From contig CAJOHU010000008.1 of assembly GCA_905234465.1 (NCBI GenBank), positions 1 through 36,145 on the forward strand: a DNA stretch of 36,145 nt, written 5' to 3'. This document shows, one piece after another, positions 7,375 to 15,516 of this stretch. The DNA comes from an uncultured Alphaproteobacteria bacterium. GTDB taxonomy: Bacteria; Pseudomonadota; Alphaproteobacteria; Rs-D84. A model generated the notes under the pieces. It did no database searches. It worked only from the letters and a program-made list of their open reading frames with translations, and was not told where the DNA came from. The translations under genes and the position numbers were made by a program. The stretch's first letter is position 1, and the number at the start of each line of letters is the position of its first letter.

Positions 7375-7686
7375 ATGAGGGAGTTATTTTGTATTTTTGC
7401 CGCTTTGGTTCTGATTTCCCCTGCCCTGGCCGAGGGGGACCCCCAGCAATCATTGGATAAAACCACTATTGCGGCGGCGGCTTCTTATGTAGAAGGTGCA
7501 TATAACGCGATGAATTCTGCGAAACAAGACAAATTGACATCAACAAATGTTGTTGAATCTGGGTCTGGGGCAATGGTGACAAATGTATCCGCAAACAACG
7601 GAACGGTCACAGTATCAAAGACCGAAGTGACCATTCCTGTTGGTGCAACAACCAGCACTACGCGTGCAACAATTTGGTTGGAATAA
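7375..7686 (+). CDS. small secreted protein of the YV-motif group
   Basis: The start at 7375 (ATG AGG GAG) gives a 103-residue product and lies downstream of the promoter. The weak AAAG before it is not a convincing ribosome-binding site. A GAGGGAG just inside the frame could instead serve a non-ATG start a few codons later, so the start is uncertain. A signal peptide (LFCIFAALVLISPALA) is followed by TIAAAASYVEGAYNAMNSA, the clearest copy of the tyrosine-valine motif, and KQDKL, also seen as GKQDTI in the secreted protein at the window's right edge. A short Thr/Val-rich tail resembles a truncated head. It may be a minimal or decayed member of the group. It converges with the giant gene 28 bp away. 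Confidence 0.6.
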   Translation: MRELFCIFAALVLISPALAEGDPQQSLDKTTIAAAASYVEGAYNAMNSAKQDKLTSTNVVESGSGAMVTNVSANNGTVTVSKTEVTIPVGATTSTTRATIWLE

Positions 7687-7714
7687 ATTAATATCTATTT
7701 TAAATACCGGCTAA

Positions 7715-10700
7715 TTATTGGGTAATGCGTGTGTTCGTTATAAAATCGCGTTCACCGTATAAAATACTATCATCAAAGGCGGTATATTGCAATTCGCCAT
7801 GGGTGATATGAACCGGTGTCAGTGTGTGATTCGTATCACTGACCCCAACGTAATACACCCTGCTATTATCTGGTTGAATGTTTAGTGCGGGTGTGGTCGG
7901 TTTAGCGGTTTTCGAATAAAGAATATAATCGCCAATATGTAATTTACGACCACAATCCGCCAATTCATCTGCACCATGACCATATCCAACGGTTGTAAGA
8001 CCCGCCGCGCATGCGGTTCGGGAACTGGTTGAACCATAATTTACTGCGCCACCTGTTGCCCAAAAACCAACCCCCGCATCAGTGCATGTTGTGCCGTTTA
8101 TCGTGTCCATATACGTTCCTTCTGGGCAAAACAGTTGGCAATCGCCGGCGGCATTTTTACCTTCGGTCACATTACCTTCATATCCCGGTGGACATGGCAC
8201 GCATACCCCAAGGTTCATGTATGTTGCCCCTGTGCATGCGGTGACTTCCATACATTCTGATTCATCAGCGGCGTCTTCTTTATTTGTCGGTCCGCCGTTT
8301 GAACAACGCGTACGCATTCCGACATTTCCCCAATTTATTGTGTCTTCAACCGCATAATACCCATTTCCGGCATTTGTACATGTTATATCGTACATATTCG
8401 CCAGGTATGTCCCATCATAACAATGTGTTTGGCATTCATAGATAGATTCTTTATGATTTTGAGTATTGAAATCGTATCCCGCCGGACACGATGTACATGT
8501 ACCAGTATTTGAATCAGGATACATTGCCCCATTACAAGGTTCAACACCATCGCATTGATATATACTGTATGCATTATTTATAATGTCACCATTTTCCATT
8601 GTTGGTGCACCACCAGGGCACCGATTGCGCGTGCCAAACGACCCAAAATTTGTATAATTTTCCGCAACATAGTATCCATTACCAGCAGGTGTACATAACA
8701 TAAACGAATCTCCGTTATCTTCACCTGCAGTAAAATTATCTAGTCCCGCATTCCCGTAAAACTCGTTTGTTATACGGTTAAACATACCCAATGCGCCGTC
8801 AGATTCACGGCGAACAGGTATTAAATCCAAAACCAATATCCCACCTTCATACATTTGCAAAGAATATATGCGCCCCGAAAACAATTTGTCCCCCCAGTTA
8901 TTCACAATCACTTTATTTCCATCCCTTGTTGCGCCACCGTTTGTAAACAATTTGAACGAATTTCCCGAACCATTTATTACCGCCCCGCTGTGGGAGTATG
9001 GATCGGCGGACACACCGTTTACATTAAGCGTTGCGGTGCCACTTTTGCTGCCTATGGATACATCATAGGTTATTGTATATTGCTGACCCGCGGTAAATGT
9101 GGTGGTGTATGTCGCTTTGTTGCCGCTTTTTGGGGCCTGTATCCACAACCCAAACATACCCTTTTTATAATTAGAACTGAATCCGCCCGGACCATATATA
9201 TTTCCAAAGAAATTTCCAGAATCACTGCCACTACCACTTATTGTGGTATTAGTTGCCACAACCGCGGTTCCATTAACATGTGTTCCTTTGATTTCATATC
9301 CTGTATCAATAAACTGTTTGGAACCCGTGCTGCTTAAATATAAAACGGGGGTATATGTTTCTGCATACGCGCCCGCCGCACAATAATGTTGACATTGGGT
9401 AATAGAATTTTTACCGTTTGTTGTGTTATCTGTATAACCTGTTGGACAATTTTCGCATTGTTCTGTTGTGGAATCGTAATATGTTGCACCTTGGCATGAT
9501 GTTTGGCATTGTGATAAATCTGTTGCGGTTTGTATTCCTGTTAATTGCCCATTTGGGCATGGCATACGGTTGTTTCCCACCTCACCATAATTGACACTGG
9601 ATGCCGGCGCATAATAACCATCGCCGACATTGGTACACGATGTATCATGTACATTTGCGATATATGTTCCGGCAACACAGTGAATTTGGCACTGATTCGC
9701 TGATGTTTTTCCAGATATCGTGTGTGCGCTGTATCCCATCGGACAAGACACACACATATCTGTCAAAGAATCGTAATATGTCGCACCAGTGCATAATTCA
9801 ATACATTGTGATGAACTGGATGCATTCAACGTTCCGGTCATTTGACCATTCGGACATTGTTCACGTGACGTGGTATTCCCATATGCAACCGTTGATTCTG
9901 CCGCATAATAACCGTCGCCAACATTAACACACAAAGCGGCACCTGCGGTGGGTAAATATGTTCCACCCGCACAGTGTATTTTACAATCTGTATCGGATGT
10001 TTTGCCGTTTGATGGGTCATAATCATATCCGGTTGGACATGCGACACAAGTATTGGTTAATGAATCGCGGTAATTTGTTCCCGTACAATATACCACACAT
10101 TGGGATTCATTCGACGCATTGGTTTTATTATTTAGTGTTGGCATACCGTTTGGACATTGGGTACGAGAACTGGTTGAACCATAATTTACGATGGCACCCG
10201 CCGCATAATATCCAACACCGGCATTTGTACACGCCGCATCATTCGCGTTCGCCAAATATTGTCCCGCAGAACACCGAATGGCACATTGATTGATTGATTC
10301 TTTGGTATCAGTTGTATCATATGTATACCCGTTCGGACACGGTACACATGCTTCATTTGTTGAATCCCAATATTCTGTTCCGACACAAGGATTGTTTGGT
10401 TCACATGAAACCCTGGTATTCCAAGAACCACTTGCGACATTTCCTTCATATCCTGTTATATATTGATGTGTTCTCTCTGGACATGAGGTCAACAAACCAC
10501 TACCCTCAAAAGTTTGATTCCACATCACCCCACTGGTTGGTTGAGGACTGCCCGCATTTATCAAACCCGAAAAAGTCGTTGGTGGAATATAAGTTCCCGA
10601 CAACCCAGTTGCTCCATAGAACGTATACATAAATTCATTATTCACAGCTTTTGTAATTCCTGCGAACAAGCCTGGCGGTATCGCCTTTAATCCGGTGCAA

Positions 10701-12454
10701 TTATAGAAAGTTGAACGAAACATGTTTGGCGCGCCGCCTGTTGCATTGGCAAACAATCCATCCGGGACGGAAGTTAACGATGAACATCTATCAAAAGTTG
10801 AACGGAACATACCATCTGCGGATCCGCTTATTCCATTGAACAATGTTTCAGGAATGGATTTTAAATTGCTTGCACTTTGGAACGTACTGCGGAATCGTGG
10901 CTGTTGATTGGGGTTTGTACCATTCCCAATTGTCGGAAATACATCACCCAATGCCCCGGACACAGACGCGATTTTTGTTTGGGAACCGTTTGTTGTACCG
11001 TTATAAAACGATATCGCGGCAACAACATTATCGCCCACGGACGAATTATACTCATTTGCCTTGCCACAAAATTTGATATTTTTGACACCACCTGTTTCAT
11101 ATGTGTGCGTGTATGCTGTGGCATTTGTATCATCACGACTTATGTGTTCTATTTCACCATCACCCCAATCAATGGTAAAACTGCCCTTTGGAGACATACT
11201 GACCCAAAATTCCGTATTTGCCGCTAAATTGGTCGTAGTTATTGTAAAACCTTGGTTTTCGCATGTGGCGCAAGCTTCCAATTCAGAATCATAGTATGTC
11301 CAACCGGTACATTCCAACCATTTTGCATAAAAAGTCTTGTTTCCCGTCGTGCCAGATGAAATTGTTTGGGTTGATGCGCAGTTTTCCAATCCACTATCCG
11401 TGCACCATTCAATAAACCTGGTATTCGCCTTGGTTGGGCTTCCGTTGATTTCTGTATCGCATCCATCATCACTGAAATACGACACGGGCGCCCCAGAATA
11501 ATTTGTACCGCCATCCATATCATATGTAATGGTATATTCTGTTGCGGGGCCACAGGCTATGTGTGAATCCCAATATGATTCGTACCCAGTAATATATTGT
11601 TTGGTTGTACACGGGCACTGATATGCCAAATTGTTATCACCATTGAATATATTTTTCATCATGTCGGTTTCATATGGTGAACCATTTGCAATCAATCCTG
11701 CAAACAAAGAATATGATATATACCCCGTGGCATTGGAACAGCCATAGAAAGTGCTATCAAACATTTCGCGGGCGCCCGTTGTTATGTTTGCAAACAGTGT
11801 GTCGGGAATAGATTCCAAACTTGAACAGCCATAGAAAGTACTATCAAACATTTGGCGCGCCCCGGTGGTATAACCACTGAACAGTGTTGCCGGTATCGTT
11901 CTTAAATTTGAACAGTTATAAAACGCCCTATAAAAACGCGGTGTGTCGTCTATGCTGGTATTGGATTGCAGCGCCGGAAATATGGCAGATAAATCACCAT
12001 CCAGTGCAGCAACCAAATCACGCGTTGGATATATAGATCCAGAAAGACTGTTGCCGAATTGGATTGCGGACGCGGTACCTGTAATACTATATTCTGTGGC
12101 AACCCCGCCAAAACGTATAGTTTTCACCCCGGCGGTGGTATATTTATGCTTATGCAGCACTTCCAGTGTTGAAATATGGGAAAGCCTTTCAACCGTCCCG
12201 TCCCCCCAATCAACATAAAATGTACCTTCGGCGGTAATTGTGAACCGGAATTCTGTGTTCGCGCTTAGGTTTGTTGTGGTCACGGTAAATTTTGCCGCCT
12301 CGCACTGTGTTCCGTCGCCCAACACATCTATTTCATTGCTTGTACATGCAAATGATGCGGCAACAAATGACATGCACGCCAACACCCCAGCAAAGATGTA
12401 CCCCACCAAACGCCGCAAGATTCTTCCTTTTCTCCCTAACATATTTCTTATCAT
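7715..12454 (-). CDS. giant secreted cysteine-rich adhesin-like protein
   Basis: The 1579-residue product has a basic N-terminus and a long hydrophobic signal ending near residue 36. Two homologous N-terminal modules follow (about 54-300 and 400-690). Each starts with a PKD-like strand carrying WGDG and continues with BspA-type leucine-rich repeats of the form TFYGCSSLESIP and LFANITTGA. Between them is a Listeria-Bacteroides-type repeat (YTITYDMDGGT to FYAKW). From about 690 to 1500 come six roughly 95-residue Cys-rich repeats marked by CTGATYYDS, CPTGY, GDGYYA and CPNG. One repeat is split by a LamG-like domain beginning with LYLSSTG. The C-terminal 75 residues (GDYILYSK to the end) are unique. 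Such mixes occur in bacterial surface proteins that contact host tissue, but the ligand is unknown. Confidence 0.75.
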   Translation of the reverse strand: MIRNMLGRKGRILRRLVGYIFAGVLACMSFVAASFACTSNEIDVLGDGTQCEAAKFTVTTTNLSANTEFRFTITAEGTFYVDWGDGTVERLSHISTLEVLHKHKYTTAGVKTIRFGGVATEYSITGTASAIQFGNSLSGSIYPTRDLVAALDGDLSAIFPALQSNTSIDDTPRFYRAFYNCSNLRTIPATLFSGYTTGARQMFDSTFYGCSSLESIPDTLFANITTGAREMFDSTFYGCSNATGYISYSLFAGLIANGSPYETDMMKNIFNGDNNLAYQCPCTTKQYITGYESYWDSHIACGPATEYTITYDMDGGTNYSGAPVSYFSDDGCDTEINGSPTKANTRFIEWCTDSGLENCASTQTISSGTTGNKTFYAKWLECTGWTYYDSELEACATCENQGFTITTTNLAANTEFWVSMSPKGSFTIDWGDGEIEHISRDDTNATAYTHTYETGGVKNIKFCGKANEYNSSVGDNVVAAISFYNGTTNGSQTKIASVSGALGDVFPTIGNGTNPNQQPRFRSTFQSASNLKSIPETLFNGISGSADGMFRSTFDRCSSLTSVPDGLFANATGGAPNMFRSTFYNCTGLKAIPPGLFAGITKAVNNEFMYTFYGATGLSGTYIPPTTFSGLINAGSPQPTSGVMWNQTFEGSGLLTSCPERTHQYITGYEGNVASGSWNTRVSCEPNNPCVGTEYWDSTNEACVPCPNGYTYDTTDTKESINQCAIRCSAGQYLANANDAACTNAGVGYYAAGAIVNYGSTSSRTQCPNGMPTLNNKTNASNESQCVVYCTGTNYRDSLTNTCVACPTGYDYDPSNGKTSDTDCKIHCAGGTYLPTAGAALCVNVGDGYYAAESTVAYGNTTSREQCPNGQMTGTLNASSSSQCIELCTGATYYDSLTDMCVSCPMGYSAHTISGKTSANQCQIHCVAGTYIANVHDTSCTNVGDGYYAPASSVNYGEVGNNRMPCPNGQLTGIQTATDLSQCQTSCQGATYYDSTTEQCENCPTGYTDNTTNGKNSITQCQHYCAAGAYAETYTPVLYLSSTGSKQFIDTGYEIKGTHVNGTAVVATNTTISGSGSDSGNFFGNIYGPGGFSSNYKKGMFGLWIQAPKSGNKATYTTTFTAGQQYTITYDVSIGSKSGTATLNVNGVSADPYSHSGAVINGSGNSFKLFTNGGATRDGNKVIVNNWGDKLFSGRIYSLQMYEGGILVLDLIPVRRESDGALGMFNRITNEFYGNAGLDNFTAGEDNGDSFMLCTPAGNGYYVAENYTNFGSFGTRNRCPGGAPTMENGDIINNAYSIYQCDGVEPCNGAMYPDSNTGTCTSCPAGYDFNTQNHKESIYECQTHCYDGTYLANMYDITCTNAGNGYYAVEDTINWGNVGMRTRCSNGGPTNKEDAADESECMEVTACTGATYMNLGVCVPCPPGYEGNVTEGKNAAGDCQLFCPEGTYMDTINGTTCTDAGVGFWATGGAVNYGSTSSRTACAAGLTTVGYGHGADELADCGRKLHIGDYILYSKTAKPTTPALNIQPDNSRVYYVGVSDTNHTLTPVHITHGELQYTAFDDSILYGERDFITNTRITQ
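7950..10400 (-). repeat. protein-level tandem Cys-rich repeats, about 290 bp each
   Basis: Six diverged units encode the pattern Cys-x-Gly-x-x-Tyr-x-Asp-Ser, Cys-x-x-Cys-Pro-x-Gly-Tyr, Cys-x-x-x-Cys, Gly-x-Gly-Tyr-Tyr and Cys-Pro-Asn-Gly. One full unit is about 98 residues. The fourth unit is interrupted at roughly 8700-9350 by a LamG-like domain. The boundaries given are approximate. Confidence 0.7.
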
Positions 12455-12470
12455 AAAAAGTTTAGAAAAT

Positions 12471-12489
12471 TTGGCGCCAATCGGTCAAG
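12471..12489 (-). promoter_or_regulatory. possible promoter with a TTGGCGCCAA palindrome in its spacer
   Basis: On the minus strand TTGACC (12484-12489) is followed at 16-17 bp by a weak TCTAAAC. The spacer holds the perfect 10-bp palindrome TTGGCGCCAA at 12471-12480, which could be an operator. The transcript would start very close to the ATG of the giant gene. Confidence 0.4.
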
Positions 12490-12532
12490 AGTGATTTTAA
12501 TGTAAAATTAAAGAATTTTCGTGTACGGGTTT

Positions 12533-14035
12533 CTATTTAACCTGAACCTGCACTTGTTTGAAACCTATTGCAATTTTACGGGTATCGGTGGCATTATGCC
12601 CCGTTTCTTTTGGCGAAACCGGGTTTTCAATTTTCATTTTAATTTTAAAAGCACCATTTTTGATTTGTGATAATGGTATTTCCAACATGGTATTTGGCGT
12701 TGGTTTACCCATTTTATATTGCCATTTTGCAACCCGTTTATCATTAACATATACATCAACATTTTGAAAATCGCGTTGTTTTATCAAAAATGCCTTGGTA
12801 TCAAATTTTGCAATTAAATTAGATTTTGGCATATTATTAAATCTGAATTCCACCGTGTCACCATTTGACCATGCGCCCCACGGTTCTGGATTAGACAAAC
12901 CGGCAAATTCAACATTTTCTGGTATTTGTTTATCAGAAAATTTATATTGAACAACGTATTTGATGTTATCCAACAAGAAATTTAATTTTTTATAAATTTG
13001 TCCGTTAAGTTCGTGTGTCATAGCGCCATCTGTATATATTAAAATTACTCTTTTGGATTTTAATATATTTGGTATATCGTTTACGACCAATGGTTTATTT
13101 GCAAAATGATAAAGTTTACCATCGGACAATCCTGCCTCAACAAACATATTTTTATATTCATTACTAAACGAATTACCTATGATCGTGGTTATTCCGGGTA
13201 ACGGAACAGATTTTTCAAATATCGGTTTATAAAACGTTTGTTCTGGTTCATACCCATACCAACGATTTAATAAATTTGCAATATCGCGTTCTGTTATATA
13301 TGGGATATCTTTATCCTGAATATCACGTATTTTTAAATTTGCCCAACCAAATTGTTTGGCGGATTCTTGGACTGTGCGCCCCGCACCATAATAATTCCAA
13401 TGTGTTCCTGTTGGCGAAAAAGGCTGATATTTTTCATTCTTGCGAATATCAGATGCTAATTTTTGCGCATTAAATACCGGTATGCCAAATTCATGTATTT
13501 TTTGTTCCAATTTATCATAATATCCACAATCATCACCCAAAAAATATTTATAACGCGCCGGCATTAAATCGGGATATGTGACAACTTTATTTGGTGCCAA
13601 AACAACATATAAATCAATGTTCTTTTTCTTTAATACATCCTTTAATTCTTTTAATTTTTCAAATTCAGAAGGAATTGACATACACGTTTTTGTAAAAGAT
13701 CTGAAATAAGTACTTTGAAATAGCCAATCATCTTTTCCCTGCACTATTTCTCCATGGGTCGCACTGTGAATCTTACCAAAATTTGCCAAATCATAAATTG
13801 TGTTTTTGGTTTTTAACATTGTTTTACGAAATGCAAAATGTGAATTCCACCAAGATTCAAATAACGGCTGATATTGTTTTTTTGCAAAAGATTTTTCTTG
13901 GATACCCGGCATTTCTGTTATTTGTTCATCACCATATGTTCGTGTTGTTTCTTGAATTCCAATAACATAGGTTAACGGAACACACAATAATGTGAACACA
14001 ACACCAACAAAAATTTTCTGATATTTATTATTCAT
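12533..14035 (-). CDS. AlgJ/AlgX-like polysaccharide O-acetyltransferase
   Basis: The 500-residue product has an N-terminal membrane anchor (8-26) and a periplasmic SGNH-type domain of the AlgX/AlgJ family. Recognisable pieces are GKDDWLF (100-106), GTHWN (210-214, catalytic His212) and GNSFS (287-291, nucleophile Ser289). In AlgX-type enzymes an Asp sits two residues before the His; here that position is Gly, so the Asp may come from elsewhere or activity may differ. Residues about 380-500 form an extra beta-rich domain with VDVYVNDKRV, also found as the main part of the protein at 19112. The gene follows an AlgI-like MBOAT gene after 18 bp. The pair would transfer acetyl groups to an exported polysaccharide or LPS sugar. 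Confidence 0.8.
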   Translation of the reverse strand: MNNKYQKIFVGVVFTLLCVPLTYVIGIQETTRTYGDEQITEMPGIQEKSFAKKQYQPLFESWWNSHFAFRKTMLKTKNTIYDLANFGKIHSATHGEIVQGKDDWLFQSTYFRSFTKTCMSIPSEFEKLKELKDVLKKKNIDLYVVLAPNKVVTYPDLMPARYKYFLGDDCGYYDKLEQKIHEFGIPVFNAQKLASDIRKNEKYQPFSPTGTHWNYYGAGRTVQESAKQFGWANLKIRDIQDKDIPYITERDIANLLNRWYGYEPEQTFYKPIFEKSVPLPGITTIIGNSFSNEYKNMFVEAGLSDGKLYHFANKPLVVNDIPNILKSKRVILIYTDGAMTHELNGQIYKKLNFLLDNIKYVVQYKFSDKQIPENVEFAGLSNPEPWGAWSNGDTVEFRFNNMPKSNLIAKFDTKAFLIKQRDFQNVDVYVNDKRVAKWQYKMGKPTPNTMLEIPLSQIKNGAFKIKMKIENPVSPKETGHNATDTRKIAIGFKQVQVQVK

Positions 14036-14053
14036 TTTTTTATCAACCCTTGG

Positions 14054-15487
14054 TTAGAATCTGAAATATATAAATGGTGAAAATGTTGATGTCATCGCAA
14101 ATACATATGTGATAACAAATAACACAATCAACAAAATAATTTCACGATTTGAATAACGGAATTTATCATATTTTCCATTAAATATTGGATATGACAAAAT
14201 TATCGCAATAATCATTATCAATAAATTGCTGTATGTTATAAAGTTTGTCGCGGTATAAAACGTATTTAATGGTGCATTTTTATTACCCGTAAACATAATC
14301 TTTAAATAATCCATGGCATAAGATAAACTATCTGCGCGGAAAAATACCCAACCGACCATAACGACCAACCATGTATAAAGATTCAAAATAATGTCACCCA
14401 TTTTGATTTTTGGTAAATGCCAATTTGATATTTTTTCCAATGCACGACCCCATGCGCCACGTTCTAAAACCAACCACGTTCCATGGTAAAGCCCCCAAAC
14501 AACAAAACTCCATGTTGCACCGTGCCACCAACCGCACAAACCAAATATGATATATAAATTCAGATATGTACGCCATTTGCCCCGTCTGTTGCCACCCAAC
14601 GGAATATATAAATAATCCCGAAACCATGACGATAATGAAATATGCCATCTGCGCCAGAAATCTTTGATACTTTTTGCGCAATATGGGTAATTAAAGTTTT
14701 CTAAAAATCTGAAATTGAATATCCGACCCAAACCAATTGCCATGTCTGAATATGCACTAAAATCAAAAAATATCTGTAATGTATACGCCAAAATACCAAC
14801 CCACGCAAACAACCAAGGTATCGTTGATACCGCCGATCCAAATACAGAATCCGCAATGAACGCCATTTGATCCGCAATTAAAACCTTTTTCGCCAAACCA
14901 ATAACAAAACGCCGCAGCCCAACAAAGACATTATCAAAATTAGTCTTGCGGTTGTGTAAATCTTCTTCTATCGTCTTGTACCGAACAATAGGCCCCGCAA
15001 TCAATTGCGGAAATAATGACACATATGTCGCAAGCGTGCTTAAGCTTTTCTGGGCTGGGACTTCCCGTCTGTATACATCAATAAGATATGACATAATTTG
15101 AAATGCATAAAACGAAATTCCAATAGGCAATGCAATTTGTGGTATAGTCACCGGTGAAAAATTCAATGTTTCCAATACAAGATTCGCGTTGCCTAAGAAA
15201 AACATCCAATATTTATAGAAAAACAATGCGGCAAGATTCAAAATGATGCCCACCGCCAATACCAATTTCTTGCGCCGACCATCAGTTCTGTCCATCAATA
15301 AACCAATCCCCCATGATGCACAGATAAGCCCAATCATGACGAATACCGCACTTGGTTCGCCCCACGCATAGAAAAACAAACTTGCAATCAATAAAACGTA
15401 ATTACGCAATTTCTCCTGGGCCAGAAAATATAAACCCAATGTAATCGGTAAAAATAACGCCAAAAATAACGCAGAAGAAAAAACCAT
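14054..15487 (-). CDS. AlgI/DltB-like MBOAT O-acyltransferase
   Basis: The 477-residue product is a multi-pass membrane protein of the MBOAT family, close in length and motifs to AlgI. Diagnostic segments are FWRRWHISLSSW (277-288), DYLYIPLGGNRRG (about 291-303) and GWWHGATW (319-326), whose His322 is the presumed catalytic residue. It would move acetyl groups from cytoplasmic acetyl-CoA across the inner membrane and hand them to the periplasmic SGNH partner encoded directly downstream. The gene begins 29 bp after the end of the MsbA-like gene, so the three probably form one transcript. Which glycan is acetylated is not shown; its place in an LPS-rich region suggests LPS or a capsule. No alginate genes are present. 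Confidence 0.9.
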   Translation of the reverse strand: MVFSSALFLALFLPITLGLYFLAQEKLRNYVLLIASLFFYAWGEPSAVFVMIGLICASWGIGLLMDRTDGRRKKLVLAVGIILNLAALFFYKYWMFFLGNANLVLETLNFSPVTIPQIALPIGISFYAFQIMSYLIDVYRREVPAQKSLSTLATYVSLFPQLIAGPIVRYKTIEEDLHNRKTNFDNVFVGLRRFVIGLAKKVLIADQMAFIADSVFGSAVSTIPWLFAWVGILAYTLQIFFDFSAYSDMAIGLGRIFNFRFLENFNYPYCAKSIKDFWRRWHISLSSWFRDYLYIPLGGNRRGKWRTYLNLYIIFGLCGWWHGATWSFVVWGLYHGTWLVLERGAWGRALEKISNWHLPKIKMGDIILNLYTWLVVMVGWVFFRADSLSYAMDYLKIMFTGNKNAPLNTFYTATNFITYSNLLIMIIAIILSYPIFNGKYDKFRYSNREIILLIVLFVITYVFAMTSTFSPFIYFRF

Positions 15488-15516
15488 TTTATATATTCCT
15501 TGTATATTAAATAAAA

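Noticed and set aside
8855..9337. Plus-strand open frames opposite the giant gene
   Set aside because: They are antisense shadows of a long, biased coding sequence, rich in His, Tyr and Cys, with no ribosome-binding sites.
7950..10400. CRISPR-like regular repeats
   Set aside because: The regularity comes from diverged protein repeats of about 290 bp with no short identical repeats or unique spacers.
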